Origin: Saccharothrix longispora
GTDB taxonomy: Bacteria; Actinomycetota; Actinomycetes; Mycobacteriales; Pseudonocardiaceae
Assembly: GCF_030852425.1 (NCBI RefSeq)
Contig: NZ_NSDM01000013.1
Location: 186,001 to 250,000, forward strand
DNA length: 64,000 nucleotides
Direction: 5' to 3'
Shown: piece after piece, positions 16,728-25,048 of the stretch
Layout of the letters: every line of letters starts with the position of its first letter
Position numbering within the stretch: the stretch's first letter is position 1
Position numbers and translations under genes: made by a program
Notes under the pieces: generated by a model
Databases searched by the model: none
What the model was told of the DNA's origin: nothing
What the model saw: only the letters and a program-made list of their open reading frames with translations

Positions 16728-18659
16728 ATGGACATGGAAACCACTGCCTGGATGTCGCTCTACCACGCGGCGAACGCGCACGACGACAAGCGCCCGTTCT
16801 CGGCGGCCACGCTCCGGCGAATATGGGCGTTCGCCGCACCGCACCGCGCCCCGCTGTACCGCTACCTGGCGCTGAGCGTGGTGGGCGCGGTGCTGGCGGT
16901 GGTGACGCCGGTGCTGGCGGGGCGGGTGGTGGACGCGATCGTCAACGGGTCGACCACGGGGGTGGTGCTGGGGCTGGCGGGCGTCATCGCGGGCATCGCC
17001 GTCGCCGAGGCCGGGCTGGCCCTGGTCACGCGGTGGCTGTCGGCGCGCCTCGGCGAGGACCTCATCCTCCACCTGCGGACGACGGTGTACGACCACGTGC
17101 AGCGGATGCCCGTCGCGTTCTTCACCCGCACCCGCACCGGCGCGCTGGTGAGCAGGCTCAACAACGACGTGATCGGCGCGCAGCGGGCGTTCAGCGACAC
17201 GCTGTCCAGCGTGGCCGGCAACGTGGTGACGCTGGCGCTCACGCTCGTGGTGATGATCAGCCTGTCCTGGCAGATCACGCTGCTCGCGCTGGTCCTGCTG
17301 CCGGTGTTCGTGCTCCCCGCCCGGCGGATGGGGTCGCGCCTGGCGCGGCTGGAGCGCGAGGCCGCCAACCACAACGCGACGATGAGCACCCAGATGACCG
17401 AGCGGTTCTCCGCGCCGGGCGCGACGCTGGTGAAGCTGTTCGGCAGGCCCGCCCACGAGTCGGCCGAGTTCGCCGCGCGGGCACGTCGGGTGCGCGACAT
17501 CGGGGTGCGCTCGGCGATGGTGCAGACGGTGTTCCTGACCGCGTTGACGCTGGTGTCGGCGCTGGCGCTGGCGCTGGTGTACGGGCTTGGCGGGTTCTAC
17601 GCGCTGCGCGGGCAGCTCGACCCGGGTGCGGTGGTGGCGCTCGCGCTGCTGCTCACCAGGCTGTACGCGCCGCTGACCGCGCTGGCCAGCGCCCGGGTGG
17701 AGGTGATGAGCGCGCTGGTGAGCTTCGAGCGGGTCTTCGAGGTGCTCGACCTCGAACCGCTGATCGGCGAGAAGCCGGACGCGCGGCCGGTGCCGGACGG
17801 ACCGGTGTCGGTCGAGTTCGACGACGTCCGGTTCGCCTACCCGGCGGCAGACAAGGTGTCGCTGGCCTCCCTGGAGGAGGTCGCGGTGCTGGACGGCCGC
17901 GGCGGCGAGGAGGTGCTGCACGGGGTGTCGTTCCGCGCCGAACCGGGGCAGGTGGTGGCGCTGGTCGGCTCGTCGGGCGCGGGCAAGTCCACGATCGCCT
18001 CGCTGCTGCCCCGGCTGTACGACGTGGACTCGGGTGCGGTGCGGCTGTCCGGTGTGGACGTCCGCGAGCTGACCGGGGAGTCGGTGCGCGACGCGCTGGG
18101 CGTGGTGACGCAGGACGGGCACCTGTTCCACGAGTCGATCCGGGCGAACCTGCTGTTCGCGCGGCCGGACGCGGAGGAGGACGAGCTGTGGGACGTGCTG
18201 CGGCGGGCGCGGTTGGCCGACCTGATCCGGTCGCTGCCCGACGGGCTGGACACGGTGGTCGGCGAGCGCGGGTACCGGCTGTCGGGCGGTGAGCGGCAGC
18301 GGTTGACGATCGCCCGGCTGCTGCTGGCCAGGCCGCGCGTGGTGGTGCTGGACGAGGCGACCGCGCACCTGGACTCCACGTCGGAGGCGGCGGTGCAGGC
18401 GGCGCTGGCCGAGGCGCTGGAGGGGCGGACGGCGGTGGTGATCGCGCACCGGCTGTCGACGATCCGGGCGGCGGACCTGATCCTGGTGGTCGAGGCGGGC
18501 CGGGTCGTGGAGCGCGGCACGCACGCCGAGCTGCTCGCGGCGGGCGGGCGTTACGAGGAGCTGTACCGGACGCAGTTCGCCGAGGAGGCGGAGCCGACCA
18601 CTCGTACGGGGGCGGAGCCGACCACGCGCGCAGGGGTGGGGCCCGCTGTGCGCGCGTGA
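16728..18659 (+). CDS. ABC exporter, fused permease and ATPase
   Basis: A 643-residue half-transporter that would act as a homodimer to export a drug, lipid or peptide across the membrane. Residues ~40-340 form the six-helix permease domain (SVVGAVLAVVTPVLAGRVVD, VVTLALTLVVMISLSW). The ATPase has Walker A (VGSSGAGKSTIAS), the Q-loop region GVVTQDGHLF, signature LSGGERQRLTIARLL, Walker B VVVLDEATAHLDS and the switch His in VIAHRLSTI. A short insertion near residues 370-390 (VSLASLEEVAVLDGRGGEE) precedes Walker A. The C-terminus has a Thr-rich duplicated tail (EPTTRTGAEPTTRAG). No partner half-transporter is adjacent. Confidence 0.94.
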   Translation: MDMETTAWMSLYHAANAHDDKRPFSAATLRRIWAFAAPHRAPLYRYLALSVVGAVLAVVTPVLAGRVVDAIVNGSTTGVVLGLAGVIAGIAVAEAGLALVTRWLSARLGEDLILHLRTTVYDHVQRMPVAFFTRTRTGALVSRLNNDVIGAQRAFSDTLSSVAGNVVTLALTLVVMISLSWQITLLALVLLPVFVLPARRMGSRLARLEREAANHNATMSTQMTERFSAPGATLVKLFGRPAHESAEFAARARRVRDIGVRSAMVQTVFLTALTLVSALALALVYGLGGFYALRGQLDPGAVVALALLLTRLYAPLTALASARVEVMSALVSFERVFEVLDLEPLIGEKPDARPVPDGPVSVEFDDVRFAYPAADKVSLASLEEVAVLDGRGGEEVLHGVSFRAEPGQVVALVGSSGAGKSTIASLLPRLYDVDSGAVRLSGVDVRELTGESVRDALGVVTQDGHLFHESIRANLLFARPDAEEDELWDVLRRARLADLIRSLPDGLDTVVGERGYRLSGGERQRLTIARLLLARPRVVVLDEATAHLDSTSEAAVQAALAEALEGRTAVVIAHRLSTIRAADLILVVEAGRVVERGTHAELLAAGGRYEELYRTQFAEEAEPTTRTGAEPTTRAGVGPAVRA

Positions 18660-18714
18660 TCGCGACGGCGGAATTCCGCAGCCCGGCAGGGGGGTTACGG
18701 GGCAGAATCGCGCC

Positions 18715-19398
18715 ATGAGGACCATCGGGTTGATCGGCGGGATGAGCTGGGAGTCGTCCGCCGAGTACTACCGGCTGCTCAACGAGGAGACGCGGCGCAG
18801 GCTGGGCGGGCACCACTGCGCGCCGAGCCTGCTGCTCACCGTCGACTTCGCCGAGGTGGAGGAGCTCCAGCGGACGGGGCGGTGGGAGCGGTCGGGCGAG
18901 CTGCTGGCCGACGCGGCACGCCGGTTGGAGGGCGCGGGCGCCGAGCTGGTGCTGCTGTGCACGAACACCATGCACAAGGTCGCCGACGCGATCACCGACG
19001 CCGTGGACGTGCCGTTCGTGCACATCGTGGACGCCACCGCGCAGCGGCTCGCCGGGTTCCGGAAGGTCGGCCTGCTCGGCACCCGGTTCACCATGGAGCA
19101 GGACTTCTACCGCGACCGGATGCGCGGGCACGGCATCGAGCTGGTCGTGCCGGAGGAGCCGGACCGCACGCTGGTGCACGACGTCATCTACCGGGAGCTG
19201 ACCCGCAACCGGGTGGAGCCCGCCTCGCGCGCCGCGTACCGGGACGTGATGGCCCGGCTGGTGGAGCGCGGCGCGGAGGCGATCGTCCTCGGCTGCACGG
19301 AGATCACGCTGCTGGTGGACGCCTCGGACGCGACCGTGCCGTTGGTGGACTCGACCCGCGCCCACGTGGAGGCGGGCGTCGACCGGGCGCTCGCCTAG
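18715..19398 (+). CDS. Aspartate/glutamate racemase family protein
   Basis: A 227-residue cofactor-independent amino-acid racemase. It starts MRTIGLIGGMSWESSAEYYR, the usual N-terminus, and has both catalytic cysteines: LLCTNTMHKV near residue 82 and LGCTEITLL near residue 194. The lengths and spacing match YgeA-type enzymes (about 230 residues), which racemise several amino acids. It follows the ABC exporter by 55 bp on the same strand. Cotranscription is possible but no functional link is obvious. Confidence 0.94.
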   Translation: MRTIGLIGGMSWESSAEYYRLLNEETRRRLGGHHCAPSLLLTVDFAEVEELQRTGRWERSGELLADAARRLEGAGAELVLLCTNTMHKVADAITDAVDVPFVHIVDATAQRLAGFRKVGLLGTRFTMEQDFYRDRMRGHGIELVVPEEPDRTLVHDVIYRELTRNRVEPASRAAYRDVMARLVERGAEAIVLGCTEITLLVDASDATVPLVDSTRAHVEAGVDRALA

Positions 19399-19423
19399 GG
19401 CCCCGGTACGGCAGAGTGGTGGC

Positions 19424-19966
19424 ATGGAGCTGACCCCGCGCGCCCTGTTCTCACTGGCGCGGACCACTGTCGAGACCGCCGTGTCCGTGCCCGGCCGGGT
19501 GCTGGACCTGCTGGGGGCCGCCGAGTCCGTGGTGCGCCGGGCCGACGACCTGGTCTCGCGCACCGAACGGGTGCTGGAGGAGACCGAGGCGCTGGTCGGA
19601 CGGGCCCGCGCGGTCACCGGCACGGCGGAGGGCGTGACGGCCGACGTCGCCCGCATCGCGCGCACCTCGCGGGAGCTGGCGGACGACTACGCGCCACTGG
19701 CCCGGAAGGCGCACCCGCTGGCGCAGCGGTTCGTCGACGAGCTGTCCCCGCAGGAGGTGGACGCGGCGGTCGAGCTGGTCGACCGCCTGCCGGTGCTGAC
19801 CCGGCACCTGATCGAGGACGTGCTGCCGATCCTGTCCACGCTGGACCGCGTCGGCCCGGACATCCACCAGCTGCTGGAGGTCACCAACGACCTCCGGCAG
19901 GCCATCATCGGCATCCCCGGCTTCACCTGGATGCGGCGTCGTGGCGAGGAGAAGGACGAGGACTGA
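19424..19966 (+). CDS. Helical coiled-coil protein of unknown function
   Basis: A 180-residue, strongly helical protein with no signal peptide. Residues ~20-110 show heptad-like hydrophobic spacing (LLGAAESVVRRADDLVSRTE, VLEETEALVGRARA), then VDAAVELVDRLPVLTRHLIE and a conserved-looking C-terminus IGIPGFTWMRRRGEEKDED. Similar proteins occur widely in actinomycetes, sometimes described as ribulose-bisphosphate-carboxylase-like or apolipoprotein-like by weak similarity; I would not transfer a function. It starts 25 bp after the racemase stop, so it may be in the same transcript. Confidence 0.85.
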   Translation: MELTPRALFSLARTTVETAVSVPGRVLDLLGAAESVVRRADDLVSRTERVLEETEALVGRARAVTGTAEGVTADVARIARTSRELADDYAPLARKAHPLAQRFVDELSPQEVDAAVELVDRLPVLTRHLIEDVLPILSTLDRVGPDIHQLLEVTNDLRQAIIGIPGFTWMRRRGEEKDED

Positions 19967-20316
19967 CCGATCGGGGTCACCGGGAGAAGTCCGCCCGATC
20001 ACGAGTATCCCGCCAACCGTTCTTGTCACGCACGTGAGCACCACGCCCGAACAATGTGCGGAACCCATTAGCGACGCATTACCCGAGAAGGTTCGGAGAG
20101 TCTCAGCGGGGCGACCAACCCCACCTGAGCGGCCGGTTTGTCACCTGGGTGCGCATTCCGGAACCCGGAGTTGTGATGCCGCCGCAGGTCACCCGCCACT
20201 CGAAAGGACGAGCGCCGGCCCGGTGCCGGAAGAATGTTTGACACGTCGTCACGGCTGAATTTATCGTCAGCCGGGCGGAGTCCCGGGACGGTGCTCCGCC
20301 CGGCGGAGGCGGTGGC
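19967..20316. other. 350-bp gap between the helical-protein and PucR-type genes
   Basis: I see no convincing gene. Two short overlapping frames at 19941-20258 lack a family or a Shine-Dalgarno. The stretch holds an imperfect hairpin (CTCAG-GGGG against CCCC-CTGAG, 20102-20129) and a likely promoter at 20238-20265. Its A+T content is higher than the neighbours, as expected of regulatory DNA. Confidence 0.55.
20238..20265 (+). promoter_or_regulatory. Candidate promoter of the PucR-type regulator
   Basis: A consensus -35 TTGACA (20238-20243) with a TTTATC-like -10 (20260-20265) 16 nt downstream, about 50 bp before the ATG at 20317. The -35 is exact; the -10 is weak. Confidence 0.4.
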
Positions 20317-21555
20317 ATGGCGATCTCACCGAACGGCGCGTTGGTGGGGCACAGCGCGGCGCTGCGGCTCTGGGCCCAGGTCCCGGCGGAGCTGGCGGAG
20401 AGGATGGCCCCGCTGTCCGGGGTCATGGTCCGGGACGCGGTGGGCGAGATCCGCCGGGTGGTGCCCGCGTACGCGCAGCCCCTGGAGGGCAAGTTCCGCG
20501 AGGTGCTCGTGGGCGCGGTCGAGATGGCGATCGTGAAGTGCTTCGACCAGATCACCGACCCCGACGGCGGGCAGGACGACTGGAAGGACGTGCTGCGCCG
20601 CAGCGGGCGCATCGAGTTCCTGGAGGGCCGGACCATGGACTCGTTGCAGACGGCGGTGCGGGTCGGCGCGCGCGTGGTGTGGCGGCACCTGAGCCGGCAC
20701 GGCCGCGACCTGGGCGTGCCGACCGACACCCTGTTCACCCTCGCCGACGCGGTCTTCGCGTGGGTCGACGAGCTGTGCCGGGTGGCCGTCGAGGGCTTCG
20801 CCGAGGCCCAGGCCAACGCCAGCGGCGCGCTGGAGCGCCGCCGGCGGCAGCTGCTCAAGCTGGTGCTCGCCGAGCAGCCCGCGTCACCGCGCTCGGTGGC
20901 GGACCTGGCCGGCAGCACGGACTGGCCGCTGCCCGAACGCGTCGCCGTGGTCGCCCTGGAGTACCGGGAGGACCAGCACCAGCTGCCGTCGGTGTCGCTG
21001 GGCCGGGACGTGCTGGTGGACCTGGAGAGCTCCACGCCGTGCCTGGTGGTCGCGAACCCCCGGGGCGGGCTGGAGCTGGACCTGCGCGGCCGGCGTGCCG
21101 CCGTGGGGCCCACCGTCCCGCTGGCCGAGGCGCGGCAGTCGCTCGCGGTGGCCCGGCGCGCCCTCGGGTTCGTGCGGCGCGGCCTGCTGCCCGACGTGCC
21201 GTTCACCTCGTGCGACGAGCACCTGGCCACGCTGGCGCTGCTGTCCGACGAGTTCCTGGTGGGCCGGCTCAGCGCGCGGGCGCTCGTCGCGTTCGCCGGG
21301 CTCACCGTGAAGCAGCGGGAACGGTTGGAGACGACGCTGCTGGCGTGGCTGGAGACGCGGGGCGGCGTCGGCGAGATCGCCCACCGGCTCGACGTGCACC
21401 CGCAGACCGTCCGCTACCGCATGCACCAGCTGGAGGAGCTGCTGGGCGACCGGCTCGCCGACCCCGACGAGCGGCTCACGCTGGAGATCGCCCTGCGCGC
21501 CCGCAGGCTGCTCGACCGCGCCCGCGACGCGCGGCCCCCGGCCCGGCCCGCCTGA
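20317..21555 (+). CDS. PucR/CdaR-type helix-turn-helix regulator
   Basis: A 412-residue transcription factor. The N-terminal ~170 residues form the helical sensor-like region common in actinobacterial PucR-type proteins (WAQVPAELAERMAPLSGVMV, VGAVEMAIVKCFDQI). A GGDEF-like degenerate middle follows (VAVVALEYREDQHQLPSVS). The C-terminal PucR HTH is clear: TLLAWLETRGGVGEIAHRLD then VHPQTVRYRMHQLEELLGD. The ligand and targets are unknown, and it stands alone. ATG at 20317 was chosen; it lies about 50 bp after the candidate promoter. Confidence 0.88.
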   Translation: MAISPNGALVGHSAALRLWAQVPAELAERMAPLSGVMVRDAVGEIRRVVPAYAQPLEGKFREVLVGAVEMAIVKCFDQITDPDGGQDDWKDVLRRSGRIEFLEGRTMDSLQTAVRVGARVVWRHLSRHGRDLGVPTDTLFTLADAVFAWVDELCRVAVEGFAEAQANASGALERRRRQLLKLVLAEQPASPRSVADLAGSTDWPLPERVAVVALEYREDQHQLPSVSLGRDVLVDLESSTPCLVVANPRGGLELDLRGRRAAVGPTVPLAEARQSLAVARRALGFVRRGLLPDVPFTSCDEHLATLALLSDEFLVGRLSARALVAFAGLTVKQRERLETTLLAWLETRGGVGEIAHRLDVHPQTVRYRMHQLEELLGDRLADPDERLTLEIALRARRLLDRARDARPPARPA

Positions 21556-21575
21556 CCGGCGCCGGACGCGGCCCG

Positions 21576-22025
21576 TCAGGGGTTCAGCTCGTGCCCCGGC
21601 AGGCCGGACGTGGTGTTGCGCTGCTTCATCTCGGCCTCGAACACGTGCCGGGCGCCGCCGAGCAGCCGGTCCCGCGCGTCCCGCTCCCACTCGCGGAAGG
21701 TCCGGTAGTAGCCGTCGTCGTAGTCCTCGACGAGCTGGAACGTCCACCGGCCGCGCACCACGTTGCGGCCGACCAGCTCGGCGTCGAGCCGGTCTGCCAG
21801 GTCGTCGTGCCCGGCCTCGCGCAGCAGCCGCACGGCCTCCTGCACCTGTGCGTCGGCGGTGCCGGTGAGCTGGTGGAACGAGAACAGGTGCCCGCGTGCC
21901 CGCTCGGTGGTCTCCAACGCCTCGGTGAGCTTGCCGACCGCCTCGACCGTGCCGTCGTCCACGCCCTCCGGCCGCCTGCCCTCGGCCCGTCCCAACCCGT
22001 TCCCATTCCCGTTCACCTCGCCCAT
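21576..22025 (-). CDS. Conserved hypothetical protein, 149 residues
   Basis: A small cytosolic protein. ATG at 22025 gives MGEVNGNGNGLGRAEGRRPE, a flexible N-terminus, and then a helical region (VGKLTEALETTERARGHLFS, FHQLTGTADAQVQEAVRLL, ELVGRNVVRGRWTFQLVEDY) ending in RHVFEAEMKQRNTTSG. It looks like a conserved actinobacterial protein of unknown role; no catalytic motif is evident. The in-frame upstream region back to 22736 is not used because it is low-complexity and overlaps the next gene. An AGGAC Shine-Dalgarno lies just upstream of the ATG. Confidence 0.8.
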   Translation of the reverse strand: MGEVNGNGNGLGRAEGRRPEGVDDGTVEAVGKLTEALETTERARGHLFSFHQLTGTADAQVQEAVRLLREAGHDDLADRLDAELVGRNVVRGRWTFQLVEDYDDGYYRTFREWERDARDRLLGGARHVFEAEMKQRNTTSGLPGHELNP

Positions 22026-22132
22026 AGCCGTCCTGGTACCCGCGTCCGGCGGCACCAACCCACCCCGAACGGCGGAACCGCCCGCGAGCCCGAGCCCGCG
22101 AGCCGCGCGTCCGGGAGGCGTGGGTCCGCCGT

Positions 22133-22642
22133 TCAGGACCCGGCCGCGTCCAGCAGCAGGGACCGGGTCGAGCCCACGCCGTGCCGGTCCTCGTCGGCGG
22201 ACATCGCGGCCACCTCGCGCAGCACCGGCTCCAGGGCGATCCCCTCGTCGCGGGCCGCCTCGCACACCGCGCGCAGGGACAGCAGCTCGTCGCGCGGGTC
22301 CGATCCCAGGTCCCGCAGGGAGATCAGCAGCAGCGACGACCGCACGCCCTCCGCCGTCGCCGGGAACGCCCGGTTCACCGCCCACCGGAACGACGAGCAC
22401 CGGCGGAACAGCGCGCGCAGCCCCGGCCGGGACGACTCGTCGGCCGCGTACCGGGCGAGCACCTCGGCGAGCAGCGCCTCGGCCTCCTCGCGCACCCCGG
22501 CCTCGTCCAGCGGGGCGGGGGCGGCCATCATCTTCTCCGCCCAGTCCGGGTCGTCGACGTCCACCGGCCTCTTCGCGATGGGTTCGAGCACGGCGTCCAG
22601 TCTCGCGACACCCTCTTCGACGGCGCTCAGGTCTCCGTTCAC
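22133..22642 (-). CDS. Hypothetical protein, 169 residues
   Basis: A mostly helical, acidic protein with no signal peptide. It starts MNGDLSAVEEGVARLDAVLE and has a central FRRCSSFRWAVNRAFPATAE segment and LRDLGSDPRDELLSLRAVCE near the C-terminus. I do not recognise the family. It lies 107 bp upstream of the 149-residue gene on the same strand and may be cotranscribed with it. Confidence 0.75.
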   Translation of the reverse strand: MNGDLSAVEEGVARLDAVLEPIAKRPVDVDDPDWAEKMMAAPAPLDEAGVREEAEALLAEVLARYAADESSRPGLRALFRRCSSFRWAVNRAFPATAEGVRSSLLLISLRDLGSDPRDELLSLRAVCEAARDEGIALEPVLREVAAMSADEDRHGVGSTRSLLLDAAGS

Positions 22643-22761
22643 AGGGCGACCGTATCCGGCTGGGGTCCGAGGTCCCCCGCAATTCGGGACTTTGGTCCCT
22701 GCCGAGCACCCCCCTCCGTGCCGAAACCATGTGCACAGGCGGCGAAGGGGTGTCGATCCGA

Positions 22762-23010
22762 ATGCTTCTGGTGAGTTCGCGCGGTGCGGTGGACGTGACC
22801 CGTCACCTCGACGCGGTCGTGGCGAACCTGAAGTCGGCGGGCGTGGCCGTGGCCCGCGTGGAGGTGGACCTGGACCCGTCGGCGCCCCTCGAGGCCCGCC
22901 TGGTGACCGAGCGGGGCAACGTCCTGCGCTGGGACCAGGACCGGGGGTGGGCCGGGCGGCGGGAGGGGGAGACCGCCGCCCGGCCCACGAGCGGCTACAG
23001 CGGGATGTAG
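22762..23010 (+). CDS. Small protein, possibly DUF6292-like
   Basis: An 82-residue protein (ATG 22762; GTG 22750 would add four residues). It begins MLLVSSRGAVDVTRHLDAVV and ends after a WDQDRGWAGRREGE segment. The pattern of a short N-terminal helix, a VEVDLDPSAPLEARLV strand and the final LRWDQDRGW resembles the DUF6292 proteins of Pseudonocardiaceae, but this is memory-based and tentative. Its last 16 bases overlap the 3' end of the protease gene on the other strand. It is short but has a codon pattern like its neighbours and a GAAGGGG Shine-Dalgarno for the GTG. Confidence 0.6.
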   Translation: MLLVSSRGAVDVTRHLDAVVANLKSAGVAVARVEVDLDPSAPLEARLVTERGNVLRWDQDRGWAGRREGETAARPTSGYSGM

Positions 23011-24095
23011 ACGCCGAAGTCCCGCGAGGCGGTGCGGAAGTCCTGGAACCCGATCCGCGCGCCCGCCGTGCGGGTCACGGTGCCCTTGGCGATCACGCCG
23101 CCCGACGACGACGGCCCGTAGACGGGCCCGCCGCTGTCGCCCGGCCGGGCGGCCTGCTGCCCGTTCACCTGCTCCCCCTCGACGAGGTCCTCGCGGTCCG
23201 CGTAGAAGAACAGCACCTTGATGTTGCACACGGGGTTGCCGGTCACGCGCGCGCTGGTGACGCCCGACTGGCACAGGTACTCGCCGGTGTAGACGTCGCC
23301 CCAGCCGCGCACGACCTCGACGGAGTTGCTGTCGCCGCCGCCGACGTACTGCTGGTTCACCACGTTGCCCGTCGGGACGAGCATGATGTCGTGGTCGCCG
23401 TGCTTGGCGCCCGCCGTGCCGATGTACTCGCCGGTGGGGTCGGTGACGCGGACGCCGGGGTTGCCGCAGTGGCCCGCGGTGAGCAGGAAGCGGGCGTTGT
23501 CGCCGTTGCGGACGGCGAACCCGGACGTGCACGCGGCGCTGCCGAGCACGATGGTGGCGCCGCCCTTCCACGGCGGGTTGTCGTTCTGCCGGGACACCGG
23601 GACGAGCGGTTCCTCGACGACGGTGCGCACCGGCACGTCCACGGCCGCGTCGAGGCCGCGCGCGGCGGCCTCGGACGTGGTGCCGAGGACGAGCCCGCTG
23701 CCGTCCGCGGGCACCTTGATCGCGTGCACCCCGGCGCCGCGTCGGGCGTCGAGCACCTTGGCGGCCTCGCGCAGCTCCGCGTCGGAGTGGGCGGCGGCCT
23801 CGAACTCGACCGGCGCCTCGGCCCGGGCGGCGGCGTCGCGCACGGCGGCGGGCACGTCGCCCTTCCACCACAGCGCGACGTGGTCGTCCTCCAGGACGAG
23901 GCCCGCGAACCCGGCGTGACCGCCGCGCAGCACCTCGGCCCGGATGGTGTCGGCGGTGCGGACGAGCGGCTGCTGCGCGAGCATCCGGTCCCAGTCGCTC
24001 ACGGGCTTCTCGGCGGCGGAAGTGGGTGCGGTGCCCAGGGCGGTCGTCGCGGCCAGGGCCGCGAACAGGGCGAGCGTCCTGCGTGCTGTCCTCAC
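22995..24095 (-). CDS. Secreted chymotrypsin-like serine protease (S1E, streptogrisin type)
   Basis: A 366-residue preproprotease of the alpha-lytic/streptogrisin group. The signal peptide is MRTARRTLALFAALAATTAL with cleavage near TSA-AE. A propeptide of ~150 residues (HAGFAGLVLEDDHVALWW) acts as a folding catalyst in this family. The mature domain has the triad in LLTAGHCGN (His), GDHDIMLVP (Asp) and RPGDSGGPVYG (Ser), with paired cysteines around the His and near VTGNPVCNI. The start at 24095 is right upstream of the signal. A DasR-like site sits in its promoter (24145-24174), linking it to N-acetylglucosamine or chitin signalling. Confidence 0.95.
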   Translation of the reverse strand: MRTARRTLALFAALAATTALGTAPTSAAEKPVSDWDRMLAQQPLVRTADTIRAEVLRGGHAGFAGLVLEDDHVALWWKGDVPAAVRDAAARAEAPVEFEAAAHSDAELREAAKVLDARRGAGVHAIKVPADGSGLVLGTTSEAAARGLDAAVDVPVRTVVEEPLVPVSRQNDNPPWKGGATIVLGSAACTSGFAVRNGDNARFLLTAGHCGNPGVRVTDPTGEYIGTAGAKHGDHDIMLVPTGNVVNQQYVGGGDSNSVEVVRGWGDVYTGEYLCQSGVTSARVTGNPVCNIKVLFFYADREDLVEGEQVNGQQAARPGDSGGPVYGPSSSGGVIAKGTVTRTAGARIGFQDFRTASRDFGVYIPL

Positions 24096-24144
24096 GAGCG
24101 GTGCTCCTTCGGGTCGCTGAGGCGCGGACAGCGGCGGAACACCC

Positions 24145-24174
24145 AGAATATGGTCCAGACCAATAGACTGTCAC
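24145..24174 (-). promoter_or_regulatory. Promoter of the secreted protease
   Basis: Read on the minus strand: -35 GTGACA (24174-24169), 18-nt spacer, -10 TATTCT (24150-24145). The DasR-like palindrome fills most of the spacer. Confidence 0.5.
24151..24162 (-). promoter_or_regulatory. DasR-like operator (dre) of the protease gene
   Basis: TGGTCCAGACCA matches the DasR dre core TGGTCTAGACCA at 11 of 12 positions. It lies 55 bp upstream of the start codon and between the -35 and -10, a position that would block RNA polymerase. Confidence 0.6.
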
Positions 24175-24216
24175 TGACACGACCGGACAGGAACGCCCTG
24201 TCCCCCCGGCGCCCGG

Positions 24217-25035
24217 TCAGAACCTCAGGCGGGTCAGGTACTCGTAGCCGATCCGGGCGGTGGCCAGGGCGTCGGCGGGCTGGTCGTTCTCCACGATGTA
24301 CTCGGCGACCCTCGTCGAGCGGAAGACGCGGGCGAAGTCGATCGTGCCCTTGCCGGGGTCGGCGAACGAGCCGTCCGGCGCGCGGTCCTTCACGTGGAAC
24401 TGGCGCACCCTCGGGAAGTGCTCGCGGCACAGGGCGACCGGGTCCACGCCGCCGACCACCGCCCAGTACAGGTCCAGTTCCAGGTGGACGTTGCGGCGCG
24501 ACGTGCCCGAGGTGATCACGTCGAACGGCCGCGCGCCCTCGACGGCGGCGAACTCGTGGGCGTGGTTGTGGTAGCCCAGGCTCAGGCCCGCGCGGCGCAG
24601 CTCCGCCCCCGCCGCCTCCAGGCGGGTGGCGAACGCCCGCCACTCGGCCAGGGTCGCGTGGTCGACCCACGGCACGACCACGTAGGTGTGGCCGAGGGTG
24701 CGGGCGTCGGCGATCACCTGGTCGAGGTCGCCGTCGATGCCGACGTGGGCGGACGTGGCGCGCAGGCCGGTGCGGCGCAGGACGCGGGCGAACTCGGCGG
24801 CGGTGCGCCCGTAGGTGCCGGCCAGCTCCACGCGGCGGTAGCCGATGTCGGCGAGCGCGGACAGCACGGGCTCCGGGTCGTCGCCCACGACGTCGCGCAG
24901 CGTGTAGAGCTGGATGCCGATCGACTGCCGCGGCACGCGGCGGTGGGGGCGGGGCGTCGCCGACGCGGTGACCGGGAGCGCGGCGCCGGTGCCGGCCGCC
25001 AGGGCGGCGCTCAGGAACGTGCGGCGAGTGGGCAC
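24217..25035 (-). CDS. Tat-exported sugar phosphate isomerase/epimerase-like TIM-barrel protein
   Basis: A 272-residue xylose-isomerase-like TIM barrel with a twin-arginine signal (MPTRRTFLSAALAAGTGAAL, cleavage near ATA/SAT). The barrel core shows GYRRVELAGTYGRTAAEF, LSLGYHNHAHEF (metal-binding His), LELDLYWAVVGG, RQFHVKDR and FARVFRSTRVAEYIV, typical of AP endonuclease 2-type folds that bind a divalent metal. Export by Tat implies folding with cofactor in the cytoplasm. The GTG at 25035 has a GAGGAG Shine-Dalgarno. The gene follows EboF by 13 bp, so it is probably the last gene of the Ebo-like operon. The substrate is unknown. Confidence 0.9.
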   Translation of the reverse strand: MPTRRTFLSAALAAGTGAALPVTASATPRPHRRVPRQSIGIQLYTLRDVVGDDPEPVLSALADIGYRRVELAGTYGRTAAEFARVLRRTGLRATSAHVGIDGDLDQVIADARTLGHTYVVVPWVDHATLAEWRAFATRLEAAGAELRRAGLSLGYHNHAHEFAAVEGARPFDVITSGTSRRNVHLELDLYWAVVGGVDPVALCREHFPRVRQFHVKDRAPDGSFADPGKGTIDFARVFRSTRVAEYIVENDQPADALATARIGYEYLTRLRF

Positions 25036-25048
25036 AGGGGACTCCTCG

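Noticed and set aside
20538..24515. A 1325-codon plus-strand frame
   Set aside because: It crosses the PucR-type gene and four genes on the other strand and has shadow-like composition.
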